64,000 nucleotides of DNA from the NCBI GenBank assembly GCA_028564925.1, contig CM053030.1:371716945-371780944 (forward strand), given 5' to 3'. Below are positions 11,163 through 23,175 of this stretch, in pieces. The notes below the pieces were generated by a model, which saw only the letters and a list, made by a program, of their open reading frames with translations, was not told where the DNA came from and made no database searches. Within the stretch, counting starts at the first letter, position 1. Each line of letters begins with the position of its first letter. The DNA comes from Lithobates sylvaticus (taxonomy: Eukaryota > Chordata > Amphibia > Anura > Ranidae). A program made the translations under genes and the position numbers.

Positions 11163-13710
11163 TATATACATGCAAAACCGTCTTATTTTTAGTGACTGAA
11201 TAAATATGTGTCCCAGGTAGTGTGCAGGTTCAGGATCCTGGAATTACTGCCTTGATATGTTCTAACCTCTTAGCTTAAAAGTCATAGGCTTTCTCTTGCC
11301 TCCTTCTGTGTATATTAGGATGCTCTACTTTCTGCAAAAGGGGAATTGCATGCTGTTGCATATGTAGCACTGACCCCCAAAGGAGCTGCTGGTTTGATTT
11401 GGGCTTACCGTTACCTCACCTGTTGTAGCTCCCTCTTGGGGATCCCGTGGAACGTAACCCAGAGAAAAGGTTGAGACTGACACTGAATCCTCTTTCAGGG
11501 TTTTTATTCAGAAAAATAGAACACAGTCTCTCGATAAAAGGTAGAGGGTTTAGGGGTGAGTTCAGGTTAAGATTGCAGGGTGAAGATATAAGATGAATCC
11601 AGAGATTAAACTGTTTCACAACTGGATTCAGCACCTCCGGATAGGTCTCTCTCACTAGGCCTAGCAGCCGGTAGGATACTCGGTAAAGTCTCTGCAACAG
11701 ACTTGTAGTTAAACTTTAACGTCACTGAAGTATTAGATGAATTTTAAGTAACTGTAATACGGTACCAGGTTCTCTCAGCCGATCTGGCGATACCATATGA
11801 GGGATGCCCCAGGTCCCGTCCTTCAACTAAGCCTCCAGGCTCTTTCAGAGAAGCCAGCCTTGCGCATGGCCTTCTCCTGAAAGGGTCCTCCCAGTTGCTG
11901 GGCCTCTCCATTTCGTTGAGATGGCACCGGACCTTCCTCAGATCAGTAGGCTCCGAAAGTCACTCGGGCCTACCCCTGCAGTTACACTGCCTCGGGCCAG
12001 CAAGCCCCGAGACACAGGATGCATGGTTCGCACCCCAGGCCAGGAGGGCCATGAGGCTTAGTCAGGAGGACCACCAGAACCACGCGGACAGGAAAATACT
12101 TTTTTTTTCCGTCACATGGTGTCGGTACCTTAAATCCCCCCCCCCCCCCACCCAGAATGTACAGCGGGAGAACACTCCCACTAGGCTGGTTCCGAGAGTC
12201 AAGTGGCATTTAATACATCCAGCCAGACTGCTTTCTACTCTTGGCGGCGGTGACAGCGACACCTGCGGCCAAGGAGAACCCAGTGCAACCCAGCTAGACT
12301 GGTACTGAAACCAGAAATTTTAGAAGAATTATCCTGAAGCCCAACTGTGGCTTTAGGCAACTTAATTTTCAAAAACAATAGTGCCTGCTCGTCAGGAGCC
12401 AGCGCCACACATAGATTGATGTAGCTTCTCTCAGTTCCATCTGCATTTTCCCTTATGTGATGTCCTCCCACTAACCAGGGGCAAACTGAAAAAAAAAAAA
12501 CGATTGGTGGGCAGCAGTCTACATGCACAAGAGAGCAAACATGTCAAACTGGTGTCCCTCTCACTCTGTCTCTACAATCCTTAGTGATTTAAGGATAAAA
12601 CAAAACAATAAGCACATGCACTTAAATTGTTCTTTATACATAATTTTGCATCTAATATTTTATGTTTTATGGCCTCTTTCCTGGGATTAAATAGTGGTAA
12701 ACTGCCATTTTATTACACTGTTACGTTCCGAAGTGCCATGGCCCACAGTAGATAATATGGCTCTCTTGAAGATTTATCTGTGAAGGTCCTCTTTTATCCA
12801 GGTCATGGTGTAGATGTAGAGTACATTCATCTAGACTTGTTCTGTAATGTTGAAGATTTCTCATAGCTTATCCAAGTCACTTCCTTAGCTCTAATGAGTG
12901 TCAAGAACTTACCCAACCATTTATGTCTATACAGCTATCTAATTTAAACAAAATGTCATTATACAAAGGTGAAAAAGTTATCAAGGCTTTAAGCTCCTAG
13001 AGCTTTTTCCAGCTATGCAGGTAATATGATTTACTCTACTCTTCATTATCATTTGAAAGGGAAGTCCCCACCAACCCACTGTAAGTGGTGTCATTTGGCT
13101 TTAAGGTCTACAGCAAAGGTTTTAAGTCTCCTCTCAGGGCAAGGTTACAACGGGCCAATTCAGCTTTAAGGATGGATAACCATCAAAACCTAGGATTCCT
13201 GTGTGCCTTGAATGATGACTCCTATTCTTGAAGAAGCATTATCTACAGATTATATCTAGGGGCTATTCTAAATTCTTAATAGGTGATCTGCCATCAGCAT
13301 GATCAAATACTATTTTATGTCCCAGAGGCTGTCAGGGAGTGTATTCAAGCCTGAAAGGGTAGCAATAAAATCTTCCTGTCTGCTCTTCCAGGTCCTCAGT
13401 TTGGTGTCGAGGGAGGAATTAAAGCAGAACTTCAGTCAAAAATAACTAGTTAAATCAGAATAGCCCAATAAAAGATGCAATAACAAAACCAACATTTTCT
13501 GCAATATTCACTGTCAATCCAGAGATTTACCCTGCAGTACTTTTTTCTGCCACCAGATGTTTTCAGTCTGCAGGCAAGCATTCTGGACATGCCCCAGCCT
13601 GTGCCTGGATAAAATCCCAGGAATGGTTTAAGATTGTCAGTGATGTACCCCAAGGTTCAGTTTTGGAATCTTTATTTCTTAAAGTGTTTGTTAAGCATAT
13701 TTATTAAAAT
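11163..13710. other. LTR-like GC-rich patch (about 11405-12530), then unrecognised DNA
   Basis: Read on the minus strand, 11405-12530 is GC-richer than its surroundings and has an AATAAA-type signal near 11506, so it may be a degraded LTR-bearing fossil. No internal coding region or matching repeat was found, so this is only a suspicion. It contains the only long C run of the plus strand (12136-12149). From 12530 to 13710 I see no structure beyond a TTAAAGCAGAACTTCAGTC motif at about 13418 that resembles a MITE end. Confidence 0.25.
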
Positions 13711-14058
13711 CTGCCAGCCACTCTATTAGAGGCTGGCATACCACACTATGTAAATCTTTTCTAAATACGAGCATTGTAAATCGCTTAGAGCTGTCTTCAG
13801 GTCGGTCATGTGGCTCGTGGCTGCTTTATAGCTCCAATACATGGCAGCTGCAGGAGGGACCATGATTTCCCTCTGATGTCAGCAGGGGCATCACGTGGCC
13901 GCTCGGCTCTTCCCGCCGAAGCCACGTCTCGGAGCTGTAAAGCGACCGCAAGTCATATGACCGGCCTGAAGACAGCTCTAAATAGCTATTTAAAATGCTC
14001 GTTATTAGAAAGGATTTACATAGTGTGGTATGCCAGCCTCTAATAGAGGGGCTGGCAG
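13711..14058. mobile_element. Large foldback element with about 120-bp arms
   Basis: It opens CTGCCAGCCACTCTATTAG and closes with the near-exact complement. Pairing continues inward for about 120 bp per arm, through ACCACACTATGTAAATC and AGCTGTCTTCAGG, to a short GC-rich centre. The whole unit could fold into one long hairpin. It has no coding capacity. A target-site duplication was not identified. Confidence 0.75.
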
Positions 14059-14348
14059 TGACCATTGTAGTTTTTTTTTTTGTAATAGCAGCGGGGGACG
14101 GGGTGGAGCGGAGACAGACACAGAGAGGGTGCTGACAGGCAGAAAGGAGGCTGGCGAGAGAGGAGAGCAGAGCAGGGCAGCGTATGACAGAGGGACGCAC
14201 TCTGACCACGGTGGTCAGGGCTGAGTAGCCATGGTTATCGTGGTCGGTATAGAAAGGGCAGACAGGAAGTGGCAGGTTCAGGGAGGTTTTTTTTTAGTTT
14301 AGAGGGGGGCAAATTACACATCACAAGCACTGTGCTGTTTAATCTGCT

Positions 14349-14903
14349 TTAACCGCTTAAGGACCGCCTCCTGCAAATATACGTTGGCCGAATGGCACGG
14401 CTGGGCACATCAATGTACAGATATGTTGTCCTTTAAGAGCCCAGGAGCACCGCGGCCACGGGACCAGCGGAACACACACTTGGTTCACTTAACCCCTCCC
14501 AGCCCCCTAGTGGTTAACTCCTTCACTGCCAGTGTCATTTACACAGTAATCAGTGAATTTAAATAGCACTGATTGCTGTATAAATGACAATGGTCCCAAA
14601 AAAATGTCCGATGTGTCAACCATAATGTCGCAGTCACAATAAAAATCGCTGATCGCCGCCATTACTAGTAAAAAAAAAATATTAATAAAAATGCTATAAA
14701 ACGACCCTCTATTTTGTAAACACTATAACTTTTGCGCAAACCAATCAATAATCGCTAATTGCATTTTTTTTTAACCAAAAATATGTAGCAGAATACGTAT
14801 CGGCCTAAACTGCGGAAAAAAAAAATATATATGACGCAGTGCCTAATTGCAAAAAGGGGCCTGGTCCTTTGGCTGCAAATTGGTCCGGGGCTTAAGTGGG
14901 TAA
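14349..14903. mobile_element. MITE related to the piggyBac at 59-64 kb
   Basis: It starts TTAACCGCTTAAGGACCG (TTAA at 14349) and ends AATTGGTCCGGGGCTTAAG followed by TGGGTAA, where the right TTAA seems mutated to GTAA. The interior block ATAACTTTTGCGCAAACCAA is shared with 27325-28273 (reversed) and with the piggyBac end at about 63740. It is 555 bp with no transposase. It is best read as an internally deleted derivative of that piggyBac family. Confidence 0.75.
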
Positions 14904-15778
14904 AGGACCAGGGTGTGTATATATCAAACACTTTAACTTATTTATAAATGATATAGTGCTTGAGATTAAGCATCATACAGTACAAGGGAAGTACAATTGG
15001 GGGAGTCAACAATCAAGAAGGAATTGGGGGATCTGGTAGATCATACAGTTAATAATCTACTATAAACAGATTGTGCTCTGCTGCAGGCTGTACTATTCTC
15101 TCCTCCCTGCAGGAGCTGACTCTCCACAGTCATGAGCCACATATGACTTTTTGAATACTTCAAAACTAGAGGGGAAGCGCCGCTCGCCATAAAAGTCCAT
15201 TTCTTATTCATTAAATCCAAATAATGCACAAACAGTCCATCAGGTGCCAAGATAGCTCCAACATGTTTTACTTTTCACACAAGCTTAGTCATAAGGTACA
15301 TGATCACCATGTATAAAAATACATTACCCATTTTAAGACCAGGCCTTTTCTGGCACTTTTTGTTTACATGTAACAGTCAGTATTTTTTGCTAGAAAATTT
15401 CATAGAACTCGGTCACGGTATCTGAGCAGCGGTTTTCAAAATGCAATTTTTTGGGAAAACATAAATTTTTGACGTGTAATGAAAAAAAACAACACATAAC
15501 CCATTTTTTTGGTAAAATATAAAAGATGATGTTAAGCCAAGTAAATGTCATGCTTTAAAATTGTGCATGCCTGAGCAACGGCGACAAATAACACTTTAAA
15601 AGCCTATACAGGTTACCATTTTAGATTTACACAGGAGGTCTGGTGCTAGAATTACTGCCTATGCTCTGCCATGAAATGTCAAATGCGTACATGTGGGACT
15701 GGCACGCACGTTCACCTTTTGCGCACGAGCACGAGGGAGGAGTAGCGGGGGAAGGAATAGCGGGGGGATGGCAGCACT
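14904..15778. other. AT-rich, repeat-like, no gene
   Basis: No coding signal. From about 15330 the sequence (GACCAGGCCTTTTCTGGCAC and onward) has the style of another high-copy frog MITE, with its right side running up to the next element, but I could not match both of its ends. Confidence 0.3.
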
Positions 15779-17177
15779 TTAAACAACTTCCCGACCGGAG
15801 GCCGTCATATGACGGCCTCCAGTTTGCGGGGTATATCTGAATGATGCCTGTAGCTACAGACATCATTCAGATATTGCCGGTTTCAGCCGGTGATTCCCTG
15901 CACCATAAGAACGATCATAGCGGCTGTTCCACCGCTTGATCGTTCTTATGGGCGGCGGAAGGGGACGCCCCCCCCTCCCGCCGCCCTCCGGTGCTTCTAC
16001 CGACTCACCGCTTCCATCGCTGAGTCGGACACAGGAACCGCCGGCCCCGGATGATCACTATAGAGATTTCCGGCGGACCAGATGGTCGCCAGAGTCTCTA
16101 TGATCGTTCGGATGCCGGGCGCGATGTGATGACCTCACGCCCGGCCTCTGCATTCGAATAACGGCGCCGTCTCCGCTGGGAAGCGGTGATCATTTTTTTT
16201 TTTTTTTTTTTTTAATTTTAGGCTTTCCAGCCTAGAGGTGAGATGTGGGGTCTTATTGACCCCATATCTCACTGTTAATAGGTCCGATCAGGTAATATTC
16301 CTATTACAAGGGATGTTTACATTCCTTGTAATAGGAATAAAAGTAATCAATTTATTTTTTTTTTTTTAAACTGTCAAATTGAAAAAATAAAAGTCAAATT
16401 AACAATAATAAAAAAATAAATTTTTTTAAAGCGCCCTTGTCCCTGTGAGCTCGTGCGCAGAAGTGATCGCATACGTAAGCCCCGCCCACATATGAAAACG
16501 GTGTTCAAACCACACATGTGAGGTATCGCCGCGAACGTTAGAGCGAGAGCAATAATTCTAGCCCTAGACCTCCTCTGTAACTCAAAACATGTAACCAGTA
16601 AAAAATGTTAAAGCGTCACCTATGGGGATTTTTAAATACCAAAGTTTGGCGCCATTCCACGAGCGCGTGCAATTTTGAAGCGTGACATGTTGGGTATCTA
16701 TTTACTCGGCGTAGCTTCATCTTTCACATTATGCAAAAAAAATTGGGCTAACTTTACTGTTTTGTTTTTTTTAAGCATGAAATTGTTTTTTTTCTGAAAA
16801 AAACGTGTTCGAAAAATTGCTACGAGCATCATTGTATTCTCTAGGGTCTTTGCTAAAAAAACATATATAATGTTTGGGGGTTCTATGTAATTTTCAAGCA
16901 AAAAAATTATGAATTTTACATGTAGGAGAGAAATGTCAAAATTGGCATAAAAGTGATACGAAAAAAAAAAATACTAAATTTTTTTTTTTTTAACCACTTC
17001 GCAACCAGCGAAGTGGTTAAAAAAAAAAAAAAATTAGTATTTTTTTTTTTTCGTATCACTTTTATTGCTGTCACACGGAATGTAAACATCCCTTGTGACA
17101 GCAATAGGCATGTAACAGGGATTCTTTATGGAGAGATCTATAAGACCCCAGATCACTCCTCTGCCCTTAAAAGCATT
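15779..17177. mobile_element. TTAA-type MITE complex with inverted second copy
   Basis: The left end is TTAAACAACTTCCCGACC (TTAA at 15779-15782). GC-rich inverted repeats fill the first 400 bp (GACGGCC with GGCCGTC, AACGATC with GATCGTT). AT-rich sequence follows up to a palindrome centred at 17005. Beyond the centre the sequence turns back: GGAATGTAAACATCCCTTG at about 17078 mirrors GGGATGTTTACATTCC at about 16310. The region therefore looks like one element joined to part of an inverted copy of itself. No transposase is present. Confidence 0.55.
16947..17065. repeat. 119-bp near-perfect palindrome
   Basis: The left arm (16947-17002) runs ATAAAAGTGATACG, an A run, TACTAAA, a T run, then AACCACTTCGC. 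The right arm (17008-17065) is its complement, with differences only in the lengths of the homopolymer runs. The loop is the five bases AACCA. The centre contains TTAACCACTTCGC and GCGAAGTGGTTAA, the terminus of TTAA-type MITEs in both orientations. Confidence 0.9.
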
Positions 17178-18087
17178 TTTTCATAATAAACATAATAAAC
17201 AAACATGTAACCAACAAACATTAAAAAACGACCTCATATCCATCCCTCCATACAGTCACCCATTCATATCGGGGGAAAAAAAGGGGGGGGGGGTGGTTTA
17301 GTGTCCCTTCTCTTAATGGGAAATGAAACTGTGTACTCCTGTTCACTGTACTAAAATTAACCCATGGTTCCCATTTAGCATGGAACTCTTCCAGTCTATT
17401 ACTGTTGGTACAAACCCATTTCTCATCTTGATAAATTTTGTTGACCTGTTACACCCAATGTTCTATCGTTGGTACTTGTGGGTTTTTTACTTGTGGGTTT
17501 TCCAATAGACTGGGATTAACCCTTTAGCTGCATCCAGCAGATGTGGAACTATACTCTTCTTATATGCCCTAATGGAACTTTGAGTACCATGAAAGAGGCA
17601 TTGCACCGGGTCGTCCCTGATCAAGGCCATTGTTTTTGGAGGAATCAAGTTCCTAAGCTCAGCCCAGAATGGCCTAATCTTGGGGCATTCCCACCAGATG
17701 TGAAAATGGAAGCCTTGTTGCCTGCAGCCCAACCAGCATCTCTCCGAGACTGAGGGGTATGCGACGGCCAGCATCTTTGTGACCCTGTACTACCTGGACA
17801 GCAGTTTATAGTTTGTTTCCTGTGTTTTAGTATTTATCAAAGATGTATGTACCAGTCTTAACATGTTCCGTTTCTGTAAGTACGTGAAATGGCGGCCTAA
17901 CTCTAATTCCCACTCCCCAAAAAATGTAAGGCCTGTGGTGACACTACGTCTGTTCAGCAGTCTATGCAAGATAGAGAGCAAGCCACTCATGGATCATGCT
18001 TTAAAAAAATATTTTTTTTTTTTCATCTACTGCTGGATTAACTGTAGGTACAGGGTTCCGTTTATGGAGGTATTACATTATTGGCTG
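17178..18087 (-). mobile_element. L1 3' fragment (L1-0)
   Basis: The minus-strand frame at 17487-17990 encodes the C-terminal end of an L1 ORF2 protein, interrupted by one in-frame stop near 17788. It includes the cysteine motif C-x3-C-x7-H-x4-C (CWLGC...HIWWEC), which is conserved in L1 ORF2. The 3' end is near 17180, where a short A run follows on the minus strand. The copy is 5'-truncated to about 0.9 kb. L1-A inserted immediately beside it. It is a dead remnant, older than L1-A. Confidence 0.75.
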
Positions 18088-18537
18088 AACTTGATGACTT
18101 TTTTTTTTAATATAAACTTTTTATTGATGAGAAGGCAGAAAACTTGTACAGACAATTGTGCAGAGAAGAAATAAAAGGGGGTATCATGAACAGGTCATAT
18201 ACAGATTATACATTGAGACCGTTACATAGCTCACGATAACCGCATTAAACCGTCTTACACTTAGTTCTCATATAGGGATAGGGGATAGACAAAGAGACGG
18301 AGTGCGTATCTATCAGTAGAACAGGTATAAACTTAATTCTCATACATCCTTTTAATATGAAAAACGTAACATGCTAGTCATAACAGAACTGCAACTATAA
18401 CTGTCGCTGCAATCAGTTAAAAAAAAAAGGAGTCTTTACTACCAATAATACCGAGGATATGAAGGGCAATACTTATAAAAGCTAAACATTGGAGGATGCA
18501 TACTTGCTAGCTTATGTGTACCTCATGACCTAATATA

Positions 18538-21500
18538 TTATTCCGGGGGGTTCGATGCCTGAGCCTGCAAAAGCAGGTCCAGGGCCCAACTGGACCATTT
18601 CTTATCATGGATATCCATTGTGTCCATTATGGAATGGAACAGTCGTTCCATTAGGCGAATTGCTTCCATACTATGGAGGACCTGGGCCCACGAGATCGAT
18701 TGGGATTTCCAGTTCATGGCTATGGTCCACTGTATAGCACAAAATAAGGTATATATGAGGTTAAGGGTATGTGTGGGGATACCCGGGATAGGGGCAAAAA
18801 GGAGACAGATCTGGGGCGAAAGAGTCACCGTTGCCCCAGAAAGTGCGCTAATTTTGGAGGAGGCTTGGGTCCAGATCTGGCTGAGAAGCGGACAGCTCCA
18901 GAAGGTGTGCAACAGGGTCCCCACCTCGCGACAACCTCTGAAACAACTATCCGGAGCCTCCGGGTGAAATTTATGTACCTTGTCTGGGGTAAGGTACCAA
19001 CGGGTGTGGACCTTAAGGATAGTCTCTTTAATAGATATGGACTTAGAGCATCTATGTAGGTTAGATAGCATGTCAGACCACTCCTCTACCGTTATCTCCA
19101 GACCTAAGTCCGATTCCCATTTAAGCATGGCCACCGATTTTTCGGGAAGGCCTGAGTTTAGTAGGTCTTTGTAAGTTGTAGATATGATGCCCTTATCTCT
19201 AGGTCGTGTTAGGCAGATTTGTTCATAAAAGGTAGGGGTGGGGGTGGTTCTACGTTTGAAATGGGATTCAAAGAAGTGTCTAATTTGCAGAAATTTAAAA
19301 AACTCAACCCTCGGGATCTGGGCCTTGTCTTGCAGGTCAGCGAAAGAGAGAAAGCCCTGGCGATTAGTGAGGGATTTCAGGGTAACTAGAGAGTGGGAAA
19401 TCCACCATGAGAATGAGCTTGGGGAGTCAAAGGCTAGGGGGAACCTCCTGTCTCCGAGAAATGAGGCTTGGGGGGGGGGGGGGGGGGGGGGGTGGGGGAG
19501 CAGAGTTTAAATTTAGTCTTGTACAGGTTCCAAAGCCGTATTGTGTGGTGCACTATTGTGTTTAGGGGAGCTAACTCTTTAGGTTTCAGTGTAGATTGCC
19601 ATAGGAGGCCTGGGAGAAAGAAGGGGCGGATGGATTGGGTCTCAAAACGTGCCCAGGGTATCACTTCTGTGGTTGAGTGCCACTGAGCCGCTTGGGCCAG
19701 CCTAGCTGAGATATAGTAGAGCCAAATGTCTGGCAAACCTAGGCCTCCCTGGGACATTGGCCTGTGCAACAGAGGTTTACCAAGTCTAGGCCGTTTGTTA
19801 CGCCAAATGAAAGTGTTAATATCTCTTTGTAGAGAAAGCAACAACTTACGGGGCACATAGTTTGGTAAAGCTCTGAAGAAATACAGTAATTTGGGTAAGA
19901 TTGACATTTTTATTGCTACTACTCTGCCAAGTAGTGAGATATTAAAGGAGGACCAAGTTTTGAGCCAGCGTCTGGTCATTGCGAAGGCTCTCGGGTAGTT
20001 GGCGTTAAATATTTCTGTGAGGGAAGGGGCTAAATATATTCCTAAGTAAGGGAGAGTGGGGTTAGATAAAGAAATACCGAATGATTGATTGATGGTGGAA
20101 ATAGTGTGATGTGCTATGTTAATCGGGAGGGCTGAGCATTTGGACAGATTGATGCCAAGGCCCGAGAATTTCTGAAAGGTCTGCAATGTTGAAAGGAGGT
20201 TTGGGAGGGAGATTAGAGGGTCTGGCAAGAAGGCAAGGACATCATCTGCGTAAAGACTGATCTTATATTCGCTCTCCTCCTTCCTATATCCCTTTATGTT
20301 GGGATTGCTGTTGATAGCTCTGGCAAGTGGTTCAATTGCCAGTGCAAACACCAGGGGTGACAGGGGGCACCCCTGTCTGGTGCCCCTGCCAAGTGGGAAG
20401 TATTCCGAGGAACAACCTGGGAGTCTTATTCTAGTTTGGGGATTATGATACATGGCTTTAAAACCCTGGACAAATTCACCTTCAAACCCAAATTTCTCTA
20501 GAACCCGGTCTAGGTATGGCCATAGGACGCTATCGAAGGCCTTGTGTATGTCAAGGCCTAAGATCAGGACCTTGCGGGAGAATAAGTCTGCATCTCGGAT
20601 TATATTTGTTGCCAGTCTAATGTTGTCCGTGATTTGTCTATTTGGGATAAAGCCTGTTTGTTCGGGGCCAATTAAGGATGGGATAATCAGGGCTAATCTA
20701 TTGGCTAATATTTTGCCTAATATTTTGGTGTCATTGTTCAGGACCGAAATTGGTCTGTAGTTTTGGGGGAGGGAGTGATCTTTGTTAGGCTTGGGGATCA
20801 GGGTCATATTGGCAAGGAGCATCTCGGGGGGGGGGGGGGGTTGTGTCCTTGTAGGGTATAGTTAACAAATTTACAAAGTTGTGGGGCTAGCAATTGAGCA
20901 AATTTCTTATAATATACTGACGTGAATCCATCTGGGCCAGGGGCAGTTGAAGATTTAAGGGATTTGATAATAAGTAAAATTTCTTGTTCAGAGCAGGGGG
21001 CATTTAGGGTGGACAGCTGTTCCTCTGAGAGTTTGGGGAGGTTTAGGGAGTCTAGCCATTGGGATAGGCCCGCCTCTGGGGGGGAATCAGGGGTGGAAAA
21101 TAGGGATTCGTAGTATGAGGAAAAGATCTGGAGAACCTCTTTGGGATGTGTTACAAGTTGGCCTGTCCTATTCTTAAGTTTGTAGACATGAGCTGGTTGA
21201 ATGGAGTGGTGTAGCTTTCGTGAGAACATACCCGAGGCAGAGTTACTATGTAGTAAAAACCTTGCCTTGGACCATCTGAGGGATTTTACTGTACTTTCTG
21301 AGAGTATGGAGTCAAGTTCTGATCTTTTTTGAGTGATCTGTGCCAAGGTTTGTTGAGATTGGTCTCTAACATGAGTGTAGTAGAGTGAGTGGAGTTCACG
21401 GGTGAGGGAATTAATTTTATCCATTTTTTGTTTTCTGATTCGTACTGCTATTTCAATTAGTTGGCCCCTCAGGACTGCTTTATGGGCTGCCCACAGGGTA

Positions 21501-22345
21501 TGTGGGGATATGTCACCGGTGTCATTCAGGCGGAAATATTCTTCAATGTTAGCTGCTACTTGGGTTTGAGTGGGTAGGTCTGATAAAAGGGAGTCATTTA
21601 GCTTCCATGTGGCTACAGAGGGGGATAAGCCCACGTGACGTGTATGAAAGGATACCACATGATGGTCTGACCAAGGGCAGATCTTTATGTCCGCTTTTAC
21701 AGCATTGGCCAGGAGAATTGGGGTAGACATTATATAATCTAGCCTGGCATAACTGCCATGTAAGTTAGAATAGTGTGTGTACTCTCTGGAGCCAATATTT
21801 AAGGCTCTCCAGGTGTCTATAAGTTGTAAGGAGGAGAGGGCTTTGGACAGGGATTTTGGGAAGGATTTGGCGAAGTGAGTATATCTGCTTCTATCCAAAC
21901 AGGGGTGTGCGACTGTGTTAAAGTCACCCCCAACTATCATGTGGGGAGAAATATATCTATCTAGGATTTGTAGGAATTCAGTGAAAAATCTGCTATGTGC
22001 CGAGTTAGGAGCATACACATTAGCAATAGTGATTGCTTTGCCCTGGATTTGACCTTGTAAGATAAGAAACCTACTACTAGGGTCCTTATATGAGTGAGCG
22101 ACTTCAAAGGCGACATTGTTTTTAATAAAGATGGCCACCCCCCTAGCCTTGGTCTCAAAAGTTGTGTAAAAATTTTGCTTATAAGCCTTGTCAAAGAAAT
22201 TCGGGTGAGCCTTAGAGGAGAAATGAGTCTCTTGCAGCAGCACCACGTCTGCCCCCAATTGTTTATAGAAGCGGAAAGCTTTTTTCCTTTTAAGAGGGGT
22301 ATTAAACCCTCGCACATTGTGCGATATTACATGTAATCCCATCAT
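18538..22345 (-). pseudogene. L1-A ORF2: endonuclease and reverse transcriptase
   Basis: The product would be about 1,270 aa, close to the 1,275 aa of human L1 ORF2p. The N-terminal APE-like endonuclease (22345 to about 21640) shows LLQETHF, GGDFNTV and WSDHH. The reverse transcriptase (20822-19434) shows the APGPDG entry motif just upstream, GTRQGCPLSPL and the catalytic SLYADDV. The C-terminus has the cysteine motif C-x3-C-x7-H-x4-C (CFRGC...HTFWSC). The frame changes at the 15-G run 20826-20840 and again at the 23-G run 19470-19492; no other stop is evident. The protein nicks target DNA and copies L1 RNA by target-primed reverse transcription. If the G runs are mis-sequenced, the gene could be intact. 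Confidence 0.88.
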
Positions 22346-23175
22346 GGTGGGGGTTCATGGCTTTTATAGAGCGAGACCGGGTGGCTTACACTGAGAGACC
22401 AAGGCCAGGGGGCGTCCCAACATGTATCACAAGCATGCATTAAAATAGTACCCTTCTTGCGGGTGAGCAAGAAATAATATGACAGTCTATTTGCAGTAGC
22501 ATCATTGGTAAGTTGGTAATAATCAGGTAAGCTAGCAGCAAAAAAAGAAAAAAACATTTAACATTTCAAAAACCATGAGGGGTCTGGTGGATTGGACCAT
22601 CCAGACTACCAAATGTACTTAGAGTGGACTAAAAAAGAAAAAATGTCCACTACTCACACTCGCCCCTCACCAAGTCCTCCCAAACCGAGGGGAGCTGCTT
22701 TGTGGTAGGGGGGGGGGAGACCACGTCCAGGGTCTCACAAACTGTCCCAATGAGGATGAGGGTTGTCAGCGACAATCCCTCACTGAGCAAGTGTGAGGGG
22801 GGGCAGGCACGAACCGGGGTACCAGTGAGCCCCGGGGGGACGGAGACAATACTGAAAGAGTGGCAGTGATACTGCCGACAGGGCGCTTGTCGGAGCGGTA
22901 CTAAGGGGATCCGAGGTAGGTGGTTGGTGGGGGGATATGGGAGCAGGAGGGATGAGGAAACATCAGGTCCTGGCAGGGAGGGAATGGTAATAATGGAAAA
23001 AAAAAACAAGGGGGGGGGGCCGAGAAGAAAAAACAAAAGAAAATTGAAAATGGTCAAGAGGGGAATTGGAAAGCAGATAAGGCAAACCTATAGTGCCGGG
23101 AAGCTTCATCATCTGACCACCATGTAGAATTTGGAGGAAAGGGGATCCTGAGGTCCTCTATGGGGCCGAAGCTGG
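22346..23175 (-). other. L1-A inter-ORF spacer, about 830 bp
   Basis: The gap between ORF1 and ORF2 is far longer than the roughly 60 bp in human L1. It contains a proline-rich open frame of 135 codons (22650-23057, minus) with no recognised domain, and 10-G runs at 22708 and 23010. It is probably non-coding, perhaps with a role in ORF2 translation, but nothing in the sequence proves that. Confidence 0.5.

Noticed and set aside
11895-12308. 137-codon frame in GC-rich DNA
   Set aside because: Lies in the LTR-like patch, spans a C homopolymer, and has no domain.
22650-23057. Proline-rich protein gene between L1-A ORFs
   Set aside because: No domain or conservation evidence; sits in the LINE spacer and crosses G runs.
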